Source of the DNA: Poecilobothrus nobilitatus
Lineage: Eukaryota; Arthropoda; Insecta; Diptera; Dolichopodidae
Length of the DNA: 64,000 nt
Assembly: GCA_947095535.1 (NCBI GenBank)
Contig: OX352774.1
Span: 38,456,496-38,520,495, forward strand
Reading direction: 5' to 3'
Part shown: in pieces, positions 35,202 to 47,981 of the stretch
How positions within the stretch are numbered: position 1 is the stretch's first letter
How the letters are laid out: the number at the start of each line of letters is the position of its first letter
Made by a program: the position numbers and the translations under genes
Notes under the pieces: generated by a model
The model's input: only the letters and a program-made list of their open reading frames with translations
Told to the model about the DNA's origin: nothing
Databases searched by the model: none

Positions 35202-37110
35202 CCTAATGGTGAAATAAGAGAAAATAAAAGTTTTGAGCACGTCTTTAATAGTTAGTATATCCACCACTGCCATCACTACTATTATTATTATTATTTTACA
35301 ACCCATTTAATGAATAAGTTCGAAAAAGGGGGCGATAAACTTTTTAAAAACTTTTCTTTAGATTCTTTTTCTTTTTTTTTTTCTTTTTTTTTAACTAATT
35401 TAATTGGAATCTCGAGAATATCGATAGATTTTTTTTTTTTTTTTTTGTTCGACCATATGTTTCTAGTCCAGACGATACCTTGTTAATTTTTGTTTTGTTT
35501 TGTTTTTGTTTTTGCCTTTTCCATTTCTTATGTTGGTCGACTATTAGAAAAGTGACGAAAGGAGGCGAGTTTGATGAGTATATATGTATATATATGTATT
35601 CTATAATTGTTTTTTTTCTTTTTTAAGACTTTTAGTTGTACATTGATAGGAAAAGTTATCCTGTGTAACCTAAAGTTATGATGATGTATACTTTTCAAGT
35701 AAATTAAACTCAAAATACTTGAAATCCCCTAATTTATGAATAGATAGTATGAAGCAAAAAAAAAAAAAAAAAAAAGAAGAGAACTGTGATAACAGACTGA
35801 TACTTGAATGAAATTAAATATGTTATTAATTTGAGATGGGGAAAAGTTTGATTTTTTTGTGTGTGTGTGTGGGTTTGGGTGTTTGGAAAATGAAAAGAAT
35901 ATATTATTAAAAAAAAAAAAAGTTTATAGAATGGGCAAAAAAAACATGAAGAGATAAAAATCGCTCTTGGCAAGTAAATGAAAAAAACGAAAAAAAAAAA
36001 ATACCAGCAACAAAGTTTTTCCTTTATAAAAGACAACTTTATGATCCTTTCATTTTTGTTGATTGCTTGTTATTTTAATGCTCTTGTTATTGTCAGGATT
36101 TGTATAAATCAAAATGTAAATATTAAAAATAAAAATATAGTATAAAGTTAATATTTTGTTGCATACACATGTAGTCTAGATTTGTAGACATTTTTTTCTT
36201 TTTTTTTTTTTTGATTTTTTTTTGTAATATGTACACGTATTAAAAAAAACTTTTTTTTTTTTTGTTTTTATTAAAGCTTAGGATTAAGACTGGGTAATTG
36301 AACTGGATGTCATTTGCATGATGAAAACTATATATTTTATATATTATATTTCTATAAAAAAAAAAAATTTATATATATTTTATATTATGTACATGACTTT
36401 ACAAAGTATAAAAAAAATTATAAAAGAACATGAAAGATTTATTATCTAAAAGATAAATTCTAAAAATTTTAATACAAATTGAAAATAAAGACTATTAAAA
36501 GTATATTTTTAAAGTGTGAGATAAATTTTATGCTGTGATTTTTTAATCCTCACGAACATGAAAATATTCATTAAGATTTTGTAAAAAAAAAAAATATTAT
36601 TTTTTTTTTTTTTGTTCAATAAAAAAACAAATTTTAAAAGTAATGAAAATTAATAAAAAGATAAATGTCTGGTGATAATATAATATTTATAATTTAGAAA
36701 ATTACTTGGAAAATTTATAATGTGACTATATCTACCCTACAGCTTTAGTAAATTGATATTTTTAAAATGAAAAATATGTAAAAAAAACTTTCATAAAATA
36801 ATAAAATATTATTTAAGTGAAAATTTCATAACACCCCACCGGATTATCATTGCAGTTAATTAGAAACGAACCCAACAATGATTGGGAAAATTTAAAGAAA
36901 ATTAAAAAAAAAAATTACAAATATGTAAAATTTTTTGAAACGTACAAGGATTATTTATTTTTGTATTAAGAAAATTTTAAATCTATTTTTGTATTATCAG
37001 CAATTTATTCAAAAACTGGATCTCTAGTGTTTTAACAAACTCTTACCGCCAAAAGATTTTTTGTCATACATAGATATATATCTTTTTTAAATCTATACGT
37101 TTTCTGTTTT

Positions 37111-37770
37111 TATAATTATTTATTTATTTATTTACTTATACTAATACTACAAATCACATAAGATAATGCAATATTAGTAAATCATCCGCTACTAAAGGAA
37201 TTTTTTGTTCTAAGAAAATACAGATTCCCTAAAGACATCTAGAATACCACCTTGGTGACCAAAGTCTAACTAATCCCTCTTCTTCTTTAGTCAATATAAT
37301 GAAATGAAACCTCTAACTGCTAAGGAAGTATATTGGATAAGGAGTAGATATCGGGGAGGTTAGAGCAAGAATCTAGTAACATTAAATTGTGATGTGGGAC
37401 AGTAGAGAAACAATGAATTCGTCTATTATTATTATTATTTTGCTACCAGTAAAGAAGCCATTCATAATTACAACATTATGCTGTAGTATGTAACACTTTC
37501 CTACATAAGGTAATATTTGAAGGCAACTACAATGTTCCTACAGAGTCAAGACCATCAGTAGATTACAACATGCAGATTAAAGGTTAAATACTGTTATTAA
37601 TTTATATAGTAATTTAATATATTTACATTATATGTTTAATGGCAAGGGAGAATTACTTGTTCTGTGATTTTCTTTTCAATTAAAAAAATGTATACCTGTA
37701 CAGGATTTAAATCCGCACTCCATCAGTTAATATGTCATTTGCTCAACGACTTGACTACCGAAACCCCTCA
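37111..37770 (-). mobile_element. tRNA-derived SINE, interrupted copy
   Basis: The left end has the (TTTA)n tail 'tatttatttatttactta' and the tail segment 'gcaatattagtaaatcatccgctactaaagg' (37111-37205). The right part (about 37580-37770) has the body and a reversed tRNA-like head: 'tacaggatttaaatccgc' (B box) and 'gactaccgaaacccc' (head end). About 370 bp of unrelated DNA lies between. Either an insertion split the SINE or two partial copies sit near each other. Confidence 0.5.
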
Positions 37771-37949
37771 TTTGATTTTTATTATTTTTTTTTTTATTAA
37801 CTTTATTTTAGTCCTTTTACAATCTTAAATTTACTTAGCCTAGGAAAAGTTTATATAGTCATATAACAAATGAACCATGATTATCACCACTTTTGTCTAA
37901 AAAGACAAAATGCTTAGAAGCTAAAAAGAACACGTAAGTATAGTATTTT

Positions 37950-38513
37950 CAATGTACTCATCATTGTAAGGGTATATTAAACCATTTTGAGAATGTGTTT
38001 TGTGTCGGCGTCGGTCTTATCAAAGTAATGCTTTTACAATTTATTTTTTGCAGCCATAAAAAATTCTTTACCTTTTGAAACATTATATATATTTAATTTT
38101 ACCTAAACAGTTACAATTACAATTCAGTTCAACTCCCTACTATTTAGCCGCTTTTTTTATTTGTTAAGGGAAAAATATTGACCCTTTTATTGCAAATTCT
38201 TTCAGGTGTTGTTTGCTATCCACACAGGTTTTATTGATAGTATTAGGAAACAAAATGGTCTTACATTTATTGTAATTAATATTTTTAAAGCCCATACTCT
38301 ATATTATTGATCCCATACTCTTTATCTGATTAATATTGAACATGCCTTAAAAAGTAACTTTAATGTATTCCACCACGAGTCATTGGCAGAGCAGATTATT
38401 ATGTCATCGGCAAAAGTTAATGCATAAATATTTTCCTTAAACAAACTTAGTAATTCTGTTATATTTATTTAAAAAAAAGTCGGTGCATTTACCGTACCTT
38501 GTAATAAACCATT
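37950..38513 (-). pseudogene. Non-LTR retrotransposon reverse transcriptase relic (FADD retained)
   Basis: On the reverse strand, one frame reads NGLLQGTVNAPTFF (+ strand 38472-38513, RT motif B region), then a TAA, then IYALTFADDIIICSAND with the catalytic ADD at about 38403-38411. Another frame reads NINYNKCKTILF at about 38249-38284, matching the 'L.IN..KC.TILF' motif. Further on come LIRPT (about 38006-38022) and KWFNI (about 37976-37989), matching the conserved 'LIRP...W.NI' module downstream of RT. The order and spacing are those of insect LINE ORF2. 'GLLQGTVN(S/A)P' suggests the LOA/Bilbo group, but this is from memory. Stops and frame changes show it is dead. Confidence 0.8.
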
Positions 38514-41500
38514 TTCAAGGAAGAAAATTTACTCATCGCCCTTTTTTTTATATTCAATATAAATGGATGTAACTATATATTGCATAATTTAAGCCTACCT
38601 TATTATTTTCTACACCAATAAAGACAGCAATAAAGTTTAGTATTTTTTTATAATAAAGAATACTTTCAGACATCAACAGATCAGATCAAAATTTGCACCA
38701 AATTCTAAAAATTTCTTTTCTGTTTCGCAATTTAAAAATATTTGGGAATTTAACATTTTTTAACACTTCACTTAATCATGATACGGTTTTCAAGATATTT
38801 TAATAAATACATTTTAAAAATTTATTTTCAAATTAATAAAAAAAATAGTTAGAAATAAATAAAAGAAAAAAATATTTCTTTTGAAAATCATTTAAATTTA
38901 ATTTTTCTTTATTATGAAATCAATTTATAAAACTTTTTGAACCTTAACTAAATCTGATGTATAAAAAAAAAAGTTTTTTTTTTCGTTTTATTTTGGGAGA
39001 CGAAAAAGAAAATTTAACTTTACGACTGCTTCTGTAGGTATACATATATATATACATATATATATATATATAAAATAATTTTTATTTCAATTTGATAATA
39101 CTTAAAAAAAATTGAGAAAAACTTAAATATACAAAAATTTAATTTAAACTTTATTCAATTTTTATATCCTAATTTAAATCAAATATTTATATCAAAATAT
39201 TTCTGTCAAATATTTGAAAACAAGCATCAAGTTGCTAAAAAAATCAATTTTCCACTAAAATGATGAATTAATCAAAAACCACTGATATGTAAACAAAAAA
39301 ATATGGCTGATAGGTGAAAAATGTTTGATGATAGTGAAATGGGACTCATACACTCATAGACTTGTCATATGTTCGGAAGAAATAATTATATGAAAAAGGG
39401 AATTCTGCACATCCTGGTAATATTTTTAAAATAATTTAACAAGAAAAATCTACGATAAAAGTTACATATATGTTTCATATTATTTGACTTCTCCTTTCCA
39501 TTGGTACAATATGCAGACCATTGCGACATTATTATTCGAACAGATACTATAAATTTATAATAACTATGAAATTTTATGATAAACACAGATAAATCTAATA
39601 TCGTATCTAAATAAAACAAAAAAAAAACTCAAATACAGAAAATCTACATCAAAATATATCAACTTTTAAAAGTCGTTCCATCCTAGATAAAATATGTTTA
39701 TATAAAAGATATTAATTCGGAAATTTATTAGGCATCTACACCAAACGCGCTTCTTTGTTGTTATAATTTCATCAACTACGTAATAAAAGAAAATTATTAA
39801 AATCAGGTAAAAGTTCCTAAACTCTCTAGCTCTGATTAAAATTTATTTAGACCTTTTCAATTAATGCAAGTCGAGGTACCTATAACGCTTTTTAAAATAT
39901 ATTTTATTGAAATATGTTTATATCTTTGATATCTGTTTGTAAACTCCCAGTAATTAAAGGGTATATTAATCCTAAACGACACTAATGTCAGGTTTTCGTT
40001 TTCTTAGTTAAATTATGGGTTAGGTCAGATAACTGACAGAGGATTTCATACAAAATAAAAATTAAAATAGTGTTCCAAAAACTTATTTTGTATTGAATGT
40101 TACATATAAGAAGCTGATCTGGAAGCTCTTCAGAATTTTTTTTTAAATTGGTGTTTTTGAAAGCAAACGAAAAACAGTATTAAAATTTAACTAAATAATA
40201 ATGATTAGCTTTTAGTCTTTAGATATAGGATATACAAGAAACTTATGGAAAGAACACGCATGGTGAGTTGTTTATTTCCTTAAAATTTTACTAAAATAAA
40301 CTTTTTATGCAAAATAATAGTTAATTACATAATTTAATTTGATAGAAATATATGTAAAGCAATGGTTACTCAAGCATAAATTATAATACGTTTCATTCCA
40401 AAAAGCACAAAATATTTAATAACGATAACGAATAACAATGACTGTAGTTAATCTATGTTAGAATGGAATATATTTATATGTATTTGTAATTAAACTCTTT
40501 AGCACAGCTTTTTAACTCTGCATAAATTTCAAAAACTTTGAATAATGAAAATAGAGACACTATAAATATTTGAGGAAAATCATATCCACTTATTAATAAC
40601 GATATAAACACTTTTTATTTCAAAGATAGACTAATAGCTATTTGTGTATAAGATAAAATATGGTTCTGTTGCGTTTTAGATAAAATATTTAAAAGGACGA
40701 GATTTAAGATAATGAAATATAATGATGATTTATGATGATATATACTATTTGCACGTATCTATACACTTTAAAATACTCTTTGGGTGCGTTACTTGATCTC
40801 TTAAATTCATACTTAAATCAGTTGTTAAATCTAATCTAAAAAAAAATTAAACACTTCAATTTAACCCGAAACTTTATTCGAAACAAGATTTTTAAAAAAA
40901 TTCCAATTTTCATACAATGCGTATTAAACATAATAATTAAACTATGATCTTATAATATTAGAATACGAAATTTTAACACATTTTTAACATTCAAAATGTT
41001 AAAGTATCCTTAAAAAACAAAAAACTATTTTGATATTTTGGAGTGCATTTTATGTCATTCATTTTTTATTCAATTTATTTTTTTTTTAATCAAATCCAAA
41101 AAAAAAAATCCAAAAAAAAATTCAATGAATGATCAAAAGAACTTCAGTCATTTCTTTTACTTTTATCTAAAACGAAAACAAAAAAAAAAACAAAAAATAA
41201 AAAATCCTTTTCAAAAACACATTTATTGAAAATTTATTTGATCCGCTTTTTTTTTTTTTTATATAGGAATATTTACATAGGTATGCAATATGCATATATA
41301 CATACTATATATATTATTTATAAAAACTCTAGTTGTTTTTTGTTTTTCTACTTAAATATCATCGAAATGTAACTATCAATTAAACAATTGCCAAAGAGAA
41401 AACAACAACAACACCAACAAAAAATGCACTTCAGATATTGTGAAAAATGTCCTTTTATTTTGGTTCTAAAATATTTATTGGGTAACAGTTAAAAATTATA

Positions 41501-42422
41501 TCAGATGAAATACTGAAAGTAGCCTTCTTTTTTTTTTTCAAATGTATTATTATGGTAAAATAAGAAAAATTAGTAATTTTTAATTTTTATATTTCACAAC
41601 TGCATAAAGACTTCAATGTATTTAAATTTTATAAAGTTTTTAGTCAATAATTTTTAGTTATGTAATTGAACTTATAAATATTTAAAAGCGTACTGATGAG
41701 CACAATAATAAAAAGGGAATAATAAGAAAAGTTTTAATTAAAAGTACAAACACGAATTTATAATGAGTGAAAGGAGCCAAAGGAGTAAATGGAACTGACT
41801 TGTTGTTAACGTAATATTTACTTTAAATTTAGGAATTGTATTGAAAAAAAAACAGCATTAACATATTTAAATCATCAGCTAGCAGGACATTTACATCATA
41901 AAAATTTCAATCTGTTTCAGAAAAAAATTTTAAAATTGCACGAATATATTTTGTTTTTCGATACTCTCCGTTTATTGTTAAGGTAAATTCTGCGACTAAA
42001 ACTTATTTTTCTTAGATTAAATATGACCCTTCTATACATTTCATTTTTTATATTCAGAGTTTCCATATACCAATAGTTTTCCTGGAAATGAGTAATCGAG
42101 GATATCGCGTATTAAGCAAAAAATTGTATTAAAGTAGGAAAGGAATAGAATAATCTAATCATTAAGAAGTTATGAAACCATTATTGTTTTTTAGCTGTAT
42201 AGTTTAATGTTGTTTCCATTAAATTGGAATCAAGTAAAACAGAAATAAAAAGAAAATATACTATTTTAAGGTTATTTAAATAGCATTCTAATCACACACT
42301 ATACTCTACTTTTATATTCTTCATGTCTCAAAAATGGTTAAAGATAGAGAGAATGTTATTAGGTACAAATTATAAAGCTTGAGAAGCTGTTTCTGAATAT
42401 GCTATAAAAAGTACCCCAAATA
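38514..42422. other. A/T-rich non-coding DNA, may contain more eroded LINE at left edge
   Basis: The first 200 bp could be upstream RT sequence of the preceding relic, but I could not align a motif A. Beyond that there is a TA microsatellite at about 39045-39072 and chance frames without motifs (39386-39619, 41038-41229). Confidence 0.45.
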
Positions 42423-42761
42423 TACAGAGTGTTTCAAAAGAAAATTGAGTTTGAAACATAATTTTTTCATTTTAAATCATTGTGAACCTTCATAACTTTA
42501 TAACTGTTGCGTATATGGGGATCATTAGTACACAAAAATTAAAGATTCTTTATCTTTCTACAGCAAACCGTTCAAAAGTTATAGATTTTTTTTATGAAAA
42601 TTCGCTGAATCATCTTTAACATCTCATATCCTCGAAAAGGATCCAGAGTAGAATCCCCCTCCAATACAATTTTTTGTTCGTCTCGACATGCCCGATCACC
42701 CGTTTTAAGGAGGACGATCGAGTCGGAAACAAGCTTTTTATGATTTAAAGAACACCCTATA
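42423..42761. mobile_element. ~340 bp inverted-repeat element ('tacag(a/g)gtgtt' type)
   Basis: Left end 'tacagagtgtttcaaaag' and right end 'tttaaagaacaccctata' are imperfect inverse complements. The interior is G+C-raised ('cctcgaaaaggatccagagt', 'cgacatgcccgatcacccgt', 'aaggaggacgatcgagtcgg') compared with its flanks. Short elements with such ends are widespread in insect genomes. It is non-coding. The element at 30770-30915 shares its right end. Confidence 0.6.
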
Positions 42762-45700
42762 TTCTATATAAGTTAAGAAATTTTATTTGAGATCAGCTTC
42801 ACAAAACATTGTACCTAAAAGTACTTTTATTTTTTTTTTTGATCCTACTTACTCCAAAACTAATTTTTTCTTTATAGAATTTTAAAATATCTCAATCCAT
42901 TTCTTTTTTATGACATTATATATTTTTCGATATTTTTACTTATGACACTCAAAAAAAAGAAAAAATAAAATTCGCGCTGGGCTAACCTTTTTGAATTGAT
43001 TTTGTTACACAAACCATACTTTTAAAAAGAAGAAAACAAGTTGTTAAAAACAATTTTTTTTTTTTTTATTTTAATTCTTTTAATTTTTTTTTTCGTAATT
43101 CATATAGAACAATTGTTTTCTGTCTCTTTTTCTAAAAAGAGAAAAAACGGAAAAAACCCCGAAATAAAAAAAATAAAAATTGCATTGACTACTTTTTTTA
43201 GTCTATTCATGCTATTAGCAAGGACATGAATCATTGCATTTGAAAAAGATTAAAATATACAAAAAGAAAAAAAATTTTTTTTTTTTTGTGTTTTTAAAAA
43301 AAATTATTTTCTATTCTTTTTTATAAATTTTGCTCTTATGTTAACCACGAATGGCATTTTTCTTGTAGAAAAGTTGTAGGTACATTAGTTAAAGATAAAA
43401 TAACATATAAAAGCTTTCATGTTCATTTGCTACATTATTGTTTTTTGATGAAATTTGAATGGAATTTAGATTGAGAGTTTGAAACAAAAAATAAACTTGC
43501 ACAAGTTATGGTGAACTTTTTAAATGGATTAACATTGAAATTTTTAAACAATGATTTTATGTTTAGTTCAATTTTATTGTAACACATTGAATAGTAAACT
43601 CCTGAAAATAATATTAACATGTTATTCATTTACGAGTATTAATCTCAAGTTTAATATAGATTTCGATTTTTTGGGACATTAAAAATTAGGTTAGAAAAGA
43701 AGTTTTAATTGAATTATTTCGTAATGAGTATAAAAATTATTAATTTGAACTCTAACATTTCATTGATTTTCTTTTAGATAAAAAAAAAAGTGAAGATATG
43801 TTTTTTTGATTTAAGGATATGAAAAGACTTATTACATAAAGTCGTTAGTTTAGTCTGAAAAATTAACTTAGGATCATAAAAGTTTGTGACAAAATACGAG
43901 ATAAATAAATTTCGAGCTACAAAAGTATCAAGTTATTGTGAACCTTTGTTTAACCAACGTACCAAAAAATATACACCATACATAAACTTTAAACTAAAGG
44001 TAATTTTTTTTGTCAATTTATTAGAATAGTTTTTTTACGAGGGATGGTGGAAATATCTAAAGTCACTCAAGAAATTGTACGATGTTCTTTTGACTAGAAC
44101 TGTTCTTTAACTTTTTGTTCGTTAGTTCGTTAAAGTACAGCACGCTTTACACCTCCACCCAACCTTTTAATACCAAAATTTACCCTCCCTCCACCCCTTT
44201 TAATACCAAACTTTAAAATTAGTGGCTCCTTTCATACTGCTAAATTATGTCAATTTTAGTTTAAGGAAGCTGTGTTAAGGATCATGGAAAATTGAGTTTG
44301 AGATAATTGGTATTATGGTGGTTGAAGAGTGAAATTAGGAAAGTTATTTTGAAGAAAGATTTGAATATTCTTCTTAAATTTCGGTAAATCGTACACATAT
44401 GAATTACCACATTTTTTTTCTATAGATATTTCAATTACGGCCAGTACCTTCTTTAATAAAAATAGGTCAATATTAATTAAAATAAACAATAATAATATGA
44501 TCACAACAGGACATTTAACAGGAAAATTTCAATACAGTTTCACGACTGTTGGTACATTTGAACTGTTACAATGAAATCATTTCCAATGAAAGTTCAATGG
44601 TTATTCTTAGTATTAGATTTTTTTTATAATTATTCTGAAATTCTGAACAATTATACACATATACAATGGCGTGATATAATATATAGGCTTTTCAGGATTA
44701 TGAAAATAATACTGAGCGCATCTTCAAATGTACAAATAGTTTATTGTTTAGGTAAGGTTCCGGATAATGCAAGTGCTTGTTTTAGATTTATGTTAAAAAA
44801 TCGGATAGGTACCGTTATTTCTAATAATAAATACTTTTTTAGATTAACTACATTTTGTGTTTACTTTTGGCTTTTGTTCTAATGAAATTCTGTTGATAGC
44901 CACACTTCTTTTAAGAGGACACAAGGAAAATCTGTATAGATAAAGTTCAATAACGTAAATTTTGAAAAAAAAAAAAAAATTCTTGAATTAATCAACATAA
45001 ACAAAACGATAAAATTAAAAATGAAAAAAAAAATGAAAACTTTGTAAAAATTTGTAAAATGACGAAATTGAATCTAAAACTAACATTAATACAAAACAAA
45101 AAGGAAATATAAGGAATAAAAAGAATCAAAAAAAAAAAAATGCTTCAGAAGAAAATTATATTTGTTTCTTGTTAGAAAAAGAACGAAAAACGAGAGACAA
45201 AGTATAAAAACAAAACTTTTTTGTTATTCTAAACCAGCAAAAAAGAAAAAATGGACGGAAATTTCTACAACAGAGAAAAAGCAAAAAAAATCTTAAGTAG
45301 TTTTTGAAAATTTTACCGAGAAATAAATTATTACTTTGTTTATTTTTTTTTTTTTGTTCTAAAGTTTTTCTTTCCCTACCTTTTTGGTACCATTTAGCTG
45401 ATAGAATGATATTTTCTGGTAGGAAATTTCAACCATAAATGAACATTAAACAATCTCTTTATAAATAAATTTAATCTTGAAACTTTATAAATTGAACAAC
45501 TTTAAATTGAATTAGAATTTGTACAACAATTGTTTTTTTTTTTTTTTTTTAAGTTGATAAAATTTAACTTTTTTTCAGAGTTTTTGAAAGTACAGAATTA
45601 ACGTCTAAAATTTAAATATAAATAAAAAATTTATTTGAAAGTACATTGAACTTATGATTAATGATATATTCATTCTAAATTTTATTATTATCGTTTTTAA

Positions 45701-46569
45701 TATTGAATAAATCTCTTATATAAATTGCAATAGATTGTAATTGAATATGTATTAAGAAATGTAGGGAATAGCGAGGGAATTAAAGAAAGTTTTATTTATT
45801 TAAATTATATAATAACTAATACAATTAAATACTATAATATTTCTTAGCACTAGTAACTAAAGGCCTTCGGCTATCAAAGAAAGACTTAATTTAGTCAACT
45901 CTATTCTAAATCTAAATAAATTTTTAAAAGAACGATAATTTGTGATCGTAAGTACATGGGCAATTCAATAATCATAGAAAACAAGTATGACGAAACTTGT
46001 TTTTTTTTTTGTGACTTGTTTCTGTTCCTTTATGTTCCTTTATAAAAGTGGTTCCAAATATAGTAGTTAAAAATTGTAAAACATAAATTTTAAAAATGTT
46101 CTACTGTTGTAATATTTGTACTTATTTAAAATATTCTAAAATGGCATTATTACCTAGTTGAATTTTTATTTGACTGCAATTTATCGGGGAAGATGTCGAG
46201 GAATTGTCCATGTGAGCATACCGGTGTTTGTATGCCAATTCCTAGCATAATCAGAAGTCTTCTCTTTAACACTCATTGATTTTTTGTTTAGGATAAGGCA
46301 ATTTACTTTAGCAAACTAAAATAATTTTGAGAATTCATATCAACTTCAACTTAAATATAAATATGAAAATATTTATTAAAAAAAACGTATGTAAAATGGA
46401 TTGGAACTGGCTTTTTCATTACAACTCTCTTTTTCAAAATCTTGTATTCGTTTTACTACACACTTTTTATACAGCACTAAGGAATTTCATTTTCAAATTA
46501 CTATTTATATAAATAACGTAAACACCGCATTTACGTATACCGCATTTAAATATACTGGTAATAAATTAT
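42762..46569. other. A/T-rich non-coding DNA, one 103-codon frame of doubtful meaning
   Basis: Frame 44571-44882 starts MKSFPMKVQWLFLVLDFF, has a faintly signal-peptide-like start and includes CLGKVPDNASACFRFML, but shows no family motif. At this base composition a frame of this length is expected about once in a window of this size. Other frames are low-complexity. A G+C-raised patch at 46190-46260 has a short hairpin (gcatac...gtatgc). Confidence 0.4.
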
Positions 46570-46731
46570 GTAATTTATACTATATTTGGTAGGAAGGGAG
46601 ATTTGTTAAGAAAAATAAGTTTTTCAGTAATTTTCTTTACAATTAAAAACACTTGCCACCTGTGCAGGATATGAACCCGCACTCCCTCGGTAAATAAGCC
46701 AAGCTTTAATTACTAGGCCACCGATGCTACC
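46570..46731 (-). mobile_element. tRNA-derived SINE, copy with 3' part worn
   Basis: Reverse complement begins 'gtagcatcggtggcctagta' (A box), then 'cgagggagtgcgggttcata' (B box) and 'aggtggcaagtg'. It continues leftward through the body 'aaatctcccttcctacc'. The head matches the SINE at 2059 and the neighbour at 46782. Left boundary approximate. Confidence 0.7.
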
Positions 46732-46781
46732 ATATACTTATTGTTTCATTTATTTATTTAAATAAATAAATTATTGTTTTA

Positions 46782-47054
46782 TTTATTTATTTATTTATAT
46801 TAATATTACATACATAAATGTAATGCAATATTATAGAACCATCGGCTACTAAGGCAATTATAGGTTTTTATACTATTATTAAATTATATACTAATATTAT
46901 TTATTTGTTTATATTATATACTATATATTTACATTATTTGGTCGTAAGGAGGGTATGTAAAGAAAAAAACACTTACGACCTGTGCAGGGATCGAACCCAC
47001 ACTCCTTCGGTTAATACGCTACACGGCTACCCACTAGGCTACCGAAGTCCCAAC
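46782..47054 (-). mobile_element. tRNA-derived SINE, full-length with 10 bp target duplication
   Basis: Flanked by the exact direct repeat 'tattgtttta' at 46772-46781 and 47055-47064. On the reverse strand the head reads 'gggacttcggtagcctagtg' (A box) and 'agtgtgggttcgatccctgc' (B box). The body contains 'aggtcgtaagtg' and 'ctccttacgacc' and the element ends in a (TAAA)n tail next to the left target repeat. Length about 273 bp. A perfect target duplication with an intact polymerase III promoter argues for a fairly recent insertion. The 76-codon frame at 46905-47135 is a shadow. Confidence 0.85.
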
Positions 47055-47064
47055 TATTGTTTTA

Positions 47065-47390
47065 TAAAATCTAAATTTTACATTTTATTTTTATATTTGC
47101 ATATATTTGGGCTGATGGCATTTTTAAGTAGGTAATTAATAATAATGATTTGATATTTAAAGCAAATATTAAGTAGAAAAAAATTTTTTTTTTTTAATTT
47201 GTCTATATTTAAGGTTCGGTAATTCCGTTCTTTGTATAAAATCAACCGCGTGATAAACGGTGTGGGAAATTTCACCTGATTAGCTCACTATCAAGTAAAA
47301 TAATATACTCCTCAATAATGATTATTCAAAATTCAGATCAAAAAATAGAATTAAAGTGAAATTCAAATAAAATATGATGTAAAGATAGGA
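47065..47390. other. Non-coding, nothing recognised
   Basis: Spacer between the SINE and the next inverted-repeat element. Confidence 0.45.
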
Positions 47391-47397
47391 GTCGCTT

Positions 47398-47974
47398 TCG
47401 AAATTTCGCGTTTAAAATCTCGTATCTTAAAATCTTGCAAATTTTCATCGCGAAAATAAAAATTTTCGAAAAAGAGGAATACTCTATTTCCGTTATAAAT
47501 TCATAATTTTTTCGATATAAACTGCATTAACAAAATTTTTATAATAACCAGTAGCTTTTTATAATTTAATAATTATAAGTAGATTTATATATATATAATA
47601 ATAATTATATATAATATAATAATAATAATTTAATTATATATAATAATCAGTAATAAAGAAATTTAATTCATTCAATAACTGTCTGTTCAGTATCTATAAT
47701 AATAGCTGTGAAATTTAACATTTGAAATACTTTGATTGAAATCTTTTTTTTTGTAATTTATACCATATAATGGCTATGCAAAAAAAAACCCCATTTATTT
47801 TGAAACTCTTGAGTAACAATCAGTCTGGCAGAGAAATATTAGGGACTGCCTGGGACTCCGCTGAACAAATGATTGAAATCTTGTTTTTGTAACGGGACTT
47901 AAAAAAACGAAATTTATAAAAACGCAAGCTTTTAATAATAAGATTTCGAGACGCGAGCTTTCATAGCGCTCCCA
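47398..47974. mobile_element. 577 bp inverted-repeat element with 7 bp target duplication
   Basis: The left 50 bp ('ggagtcgctttcgaaatttc', 'gcgtttaaaatctcg', 'cttaaaatcttgca') and right 50 bp read in reverse ('gggagcgctatgaaagctcg', 'cgtctcgaaatctta', 'taaaagcttgcg') align over their length at roughly 60-65 percent by eye. The direct repeat 'aaagata' flanks the element exactly (47391-47397, 47975-47981). Non-coding interior. Probably a non-autonomous DNA transposon. A 7-8 bp duplication would suit hAT, but the A/T-rich site weakens that. Confidence 0.55.
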
Positions 47975-47981
47975 AAAGATA

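Larger units (their letters stand above)
31811..37110. other. A/T-rich non-coding DNA, possible 3' UTR at left edge
   Basis: The G+C-raised stretch continues to about 31850 ('tcaagattcccacctactct'), which would be 3' UTR if the preceding exon is real. Beyond that are homopolymers, a (TA)n tract at about 35169-35201 and (GT)n at about 35861-35871. Frames up to 100 codons here (for example 35734-36036 reverse) are low-complexity. No gene or recognised repeat apart from the hairpin at 34546. Confidence 0.45.

Noticed and set aside
35734..36036. 100-codon reverse frame
   Set aside because: Mostly phenylalanine and leucine from long A/T runs plus a GT microsatellite. Low-complexity artefact.
44571..44882. 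103-codon frame with a signal-peptide-like start
   Set aside because: A frame of this length is expected by chance about once in a window of this composition, and no family motif is seen. Kept only as a note in the interval entry.
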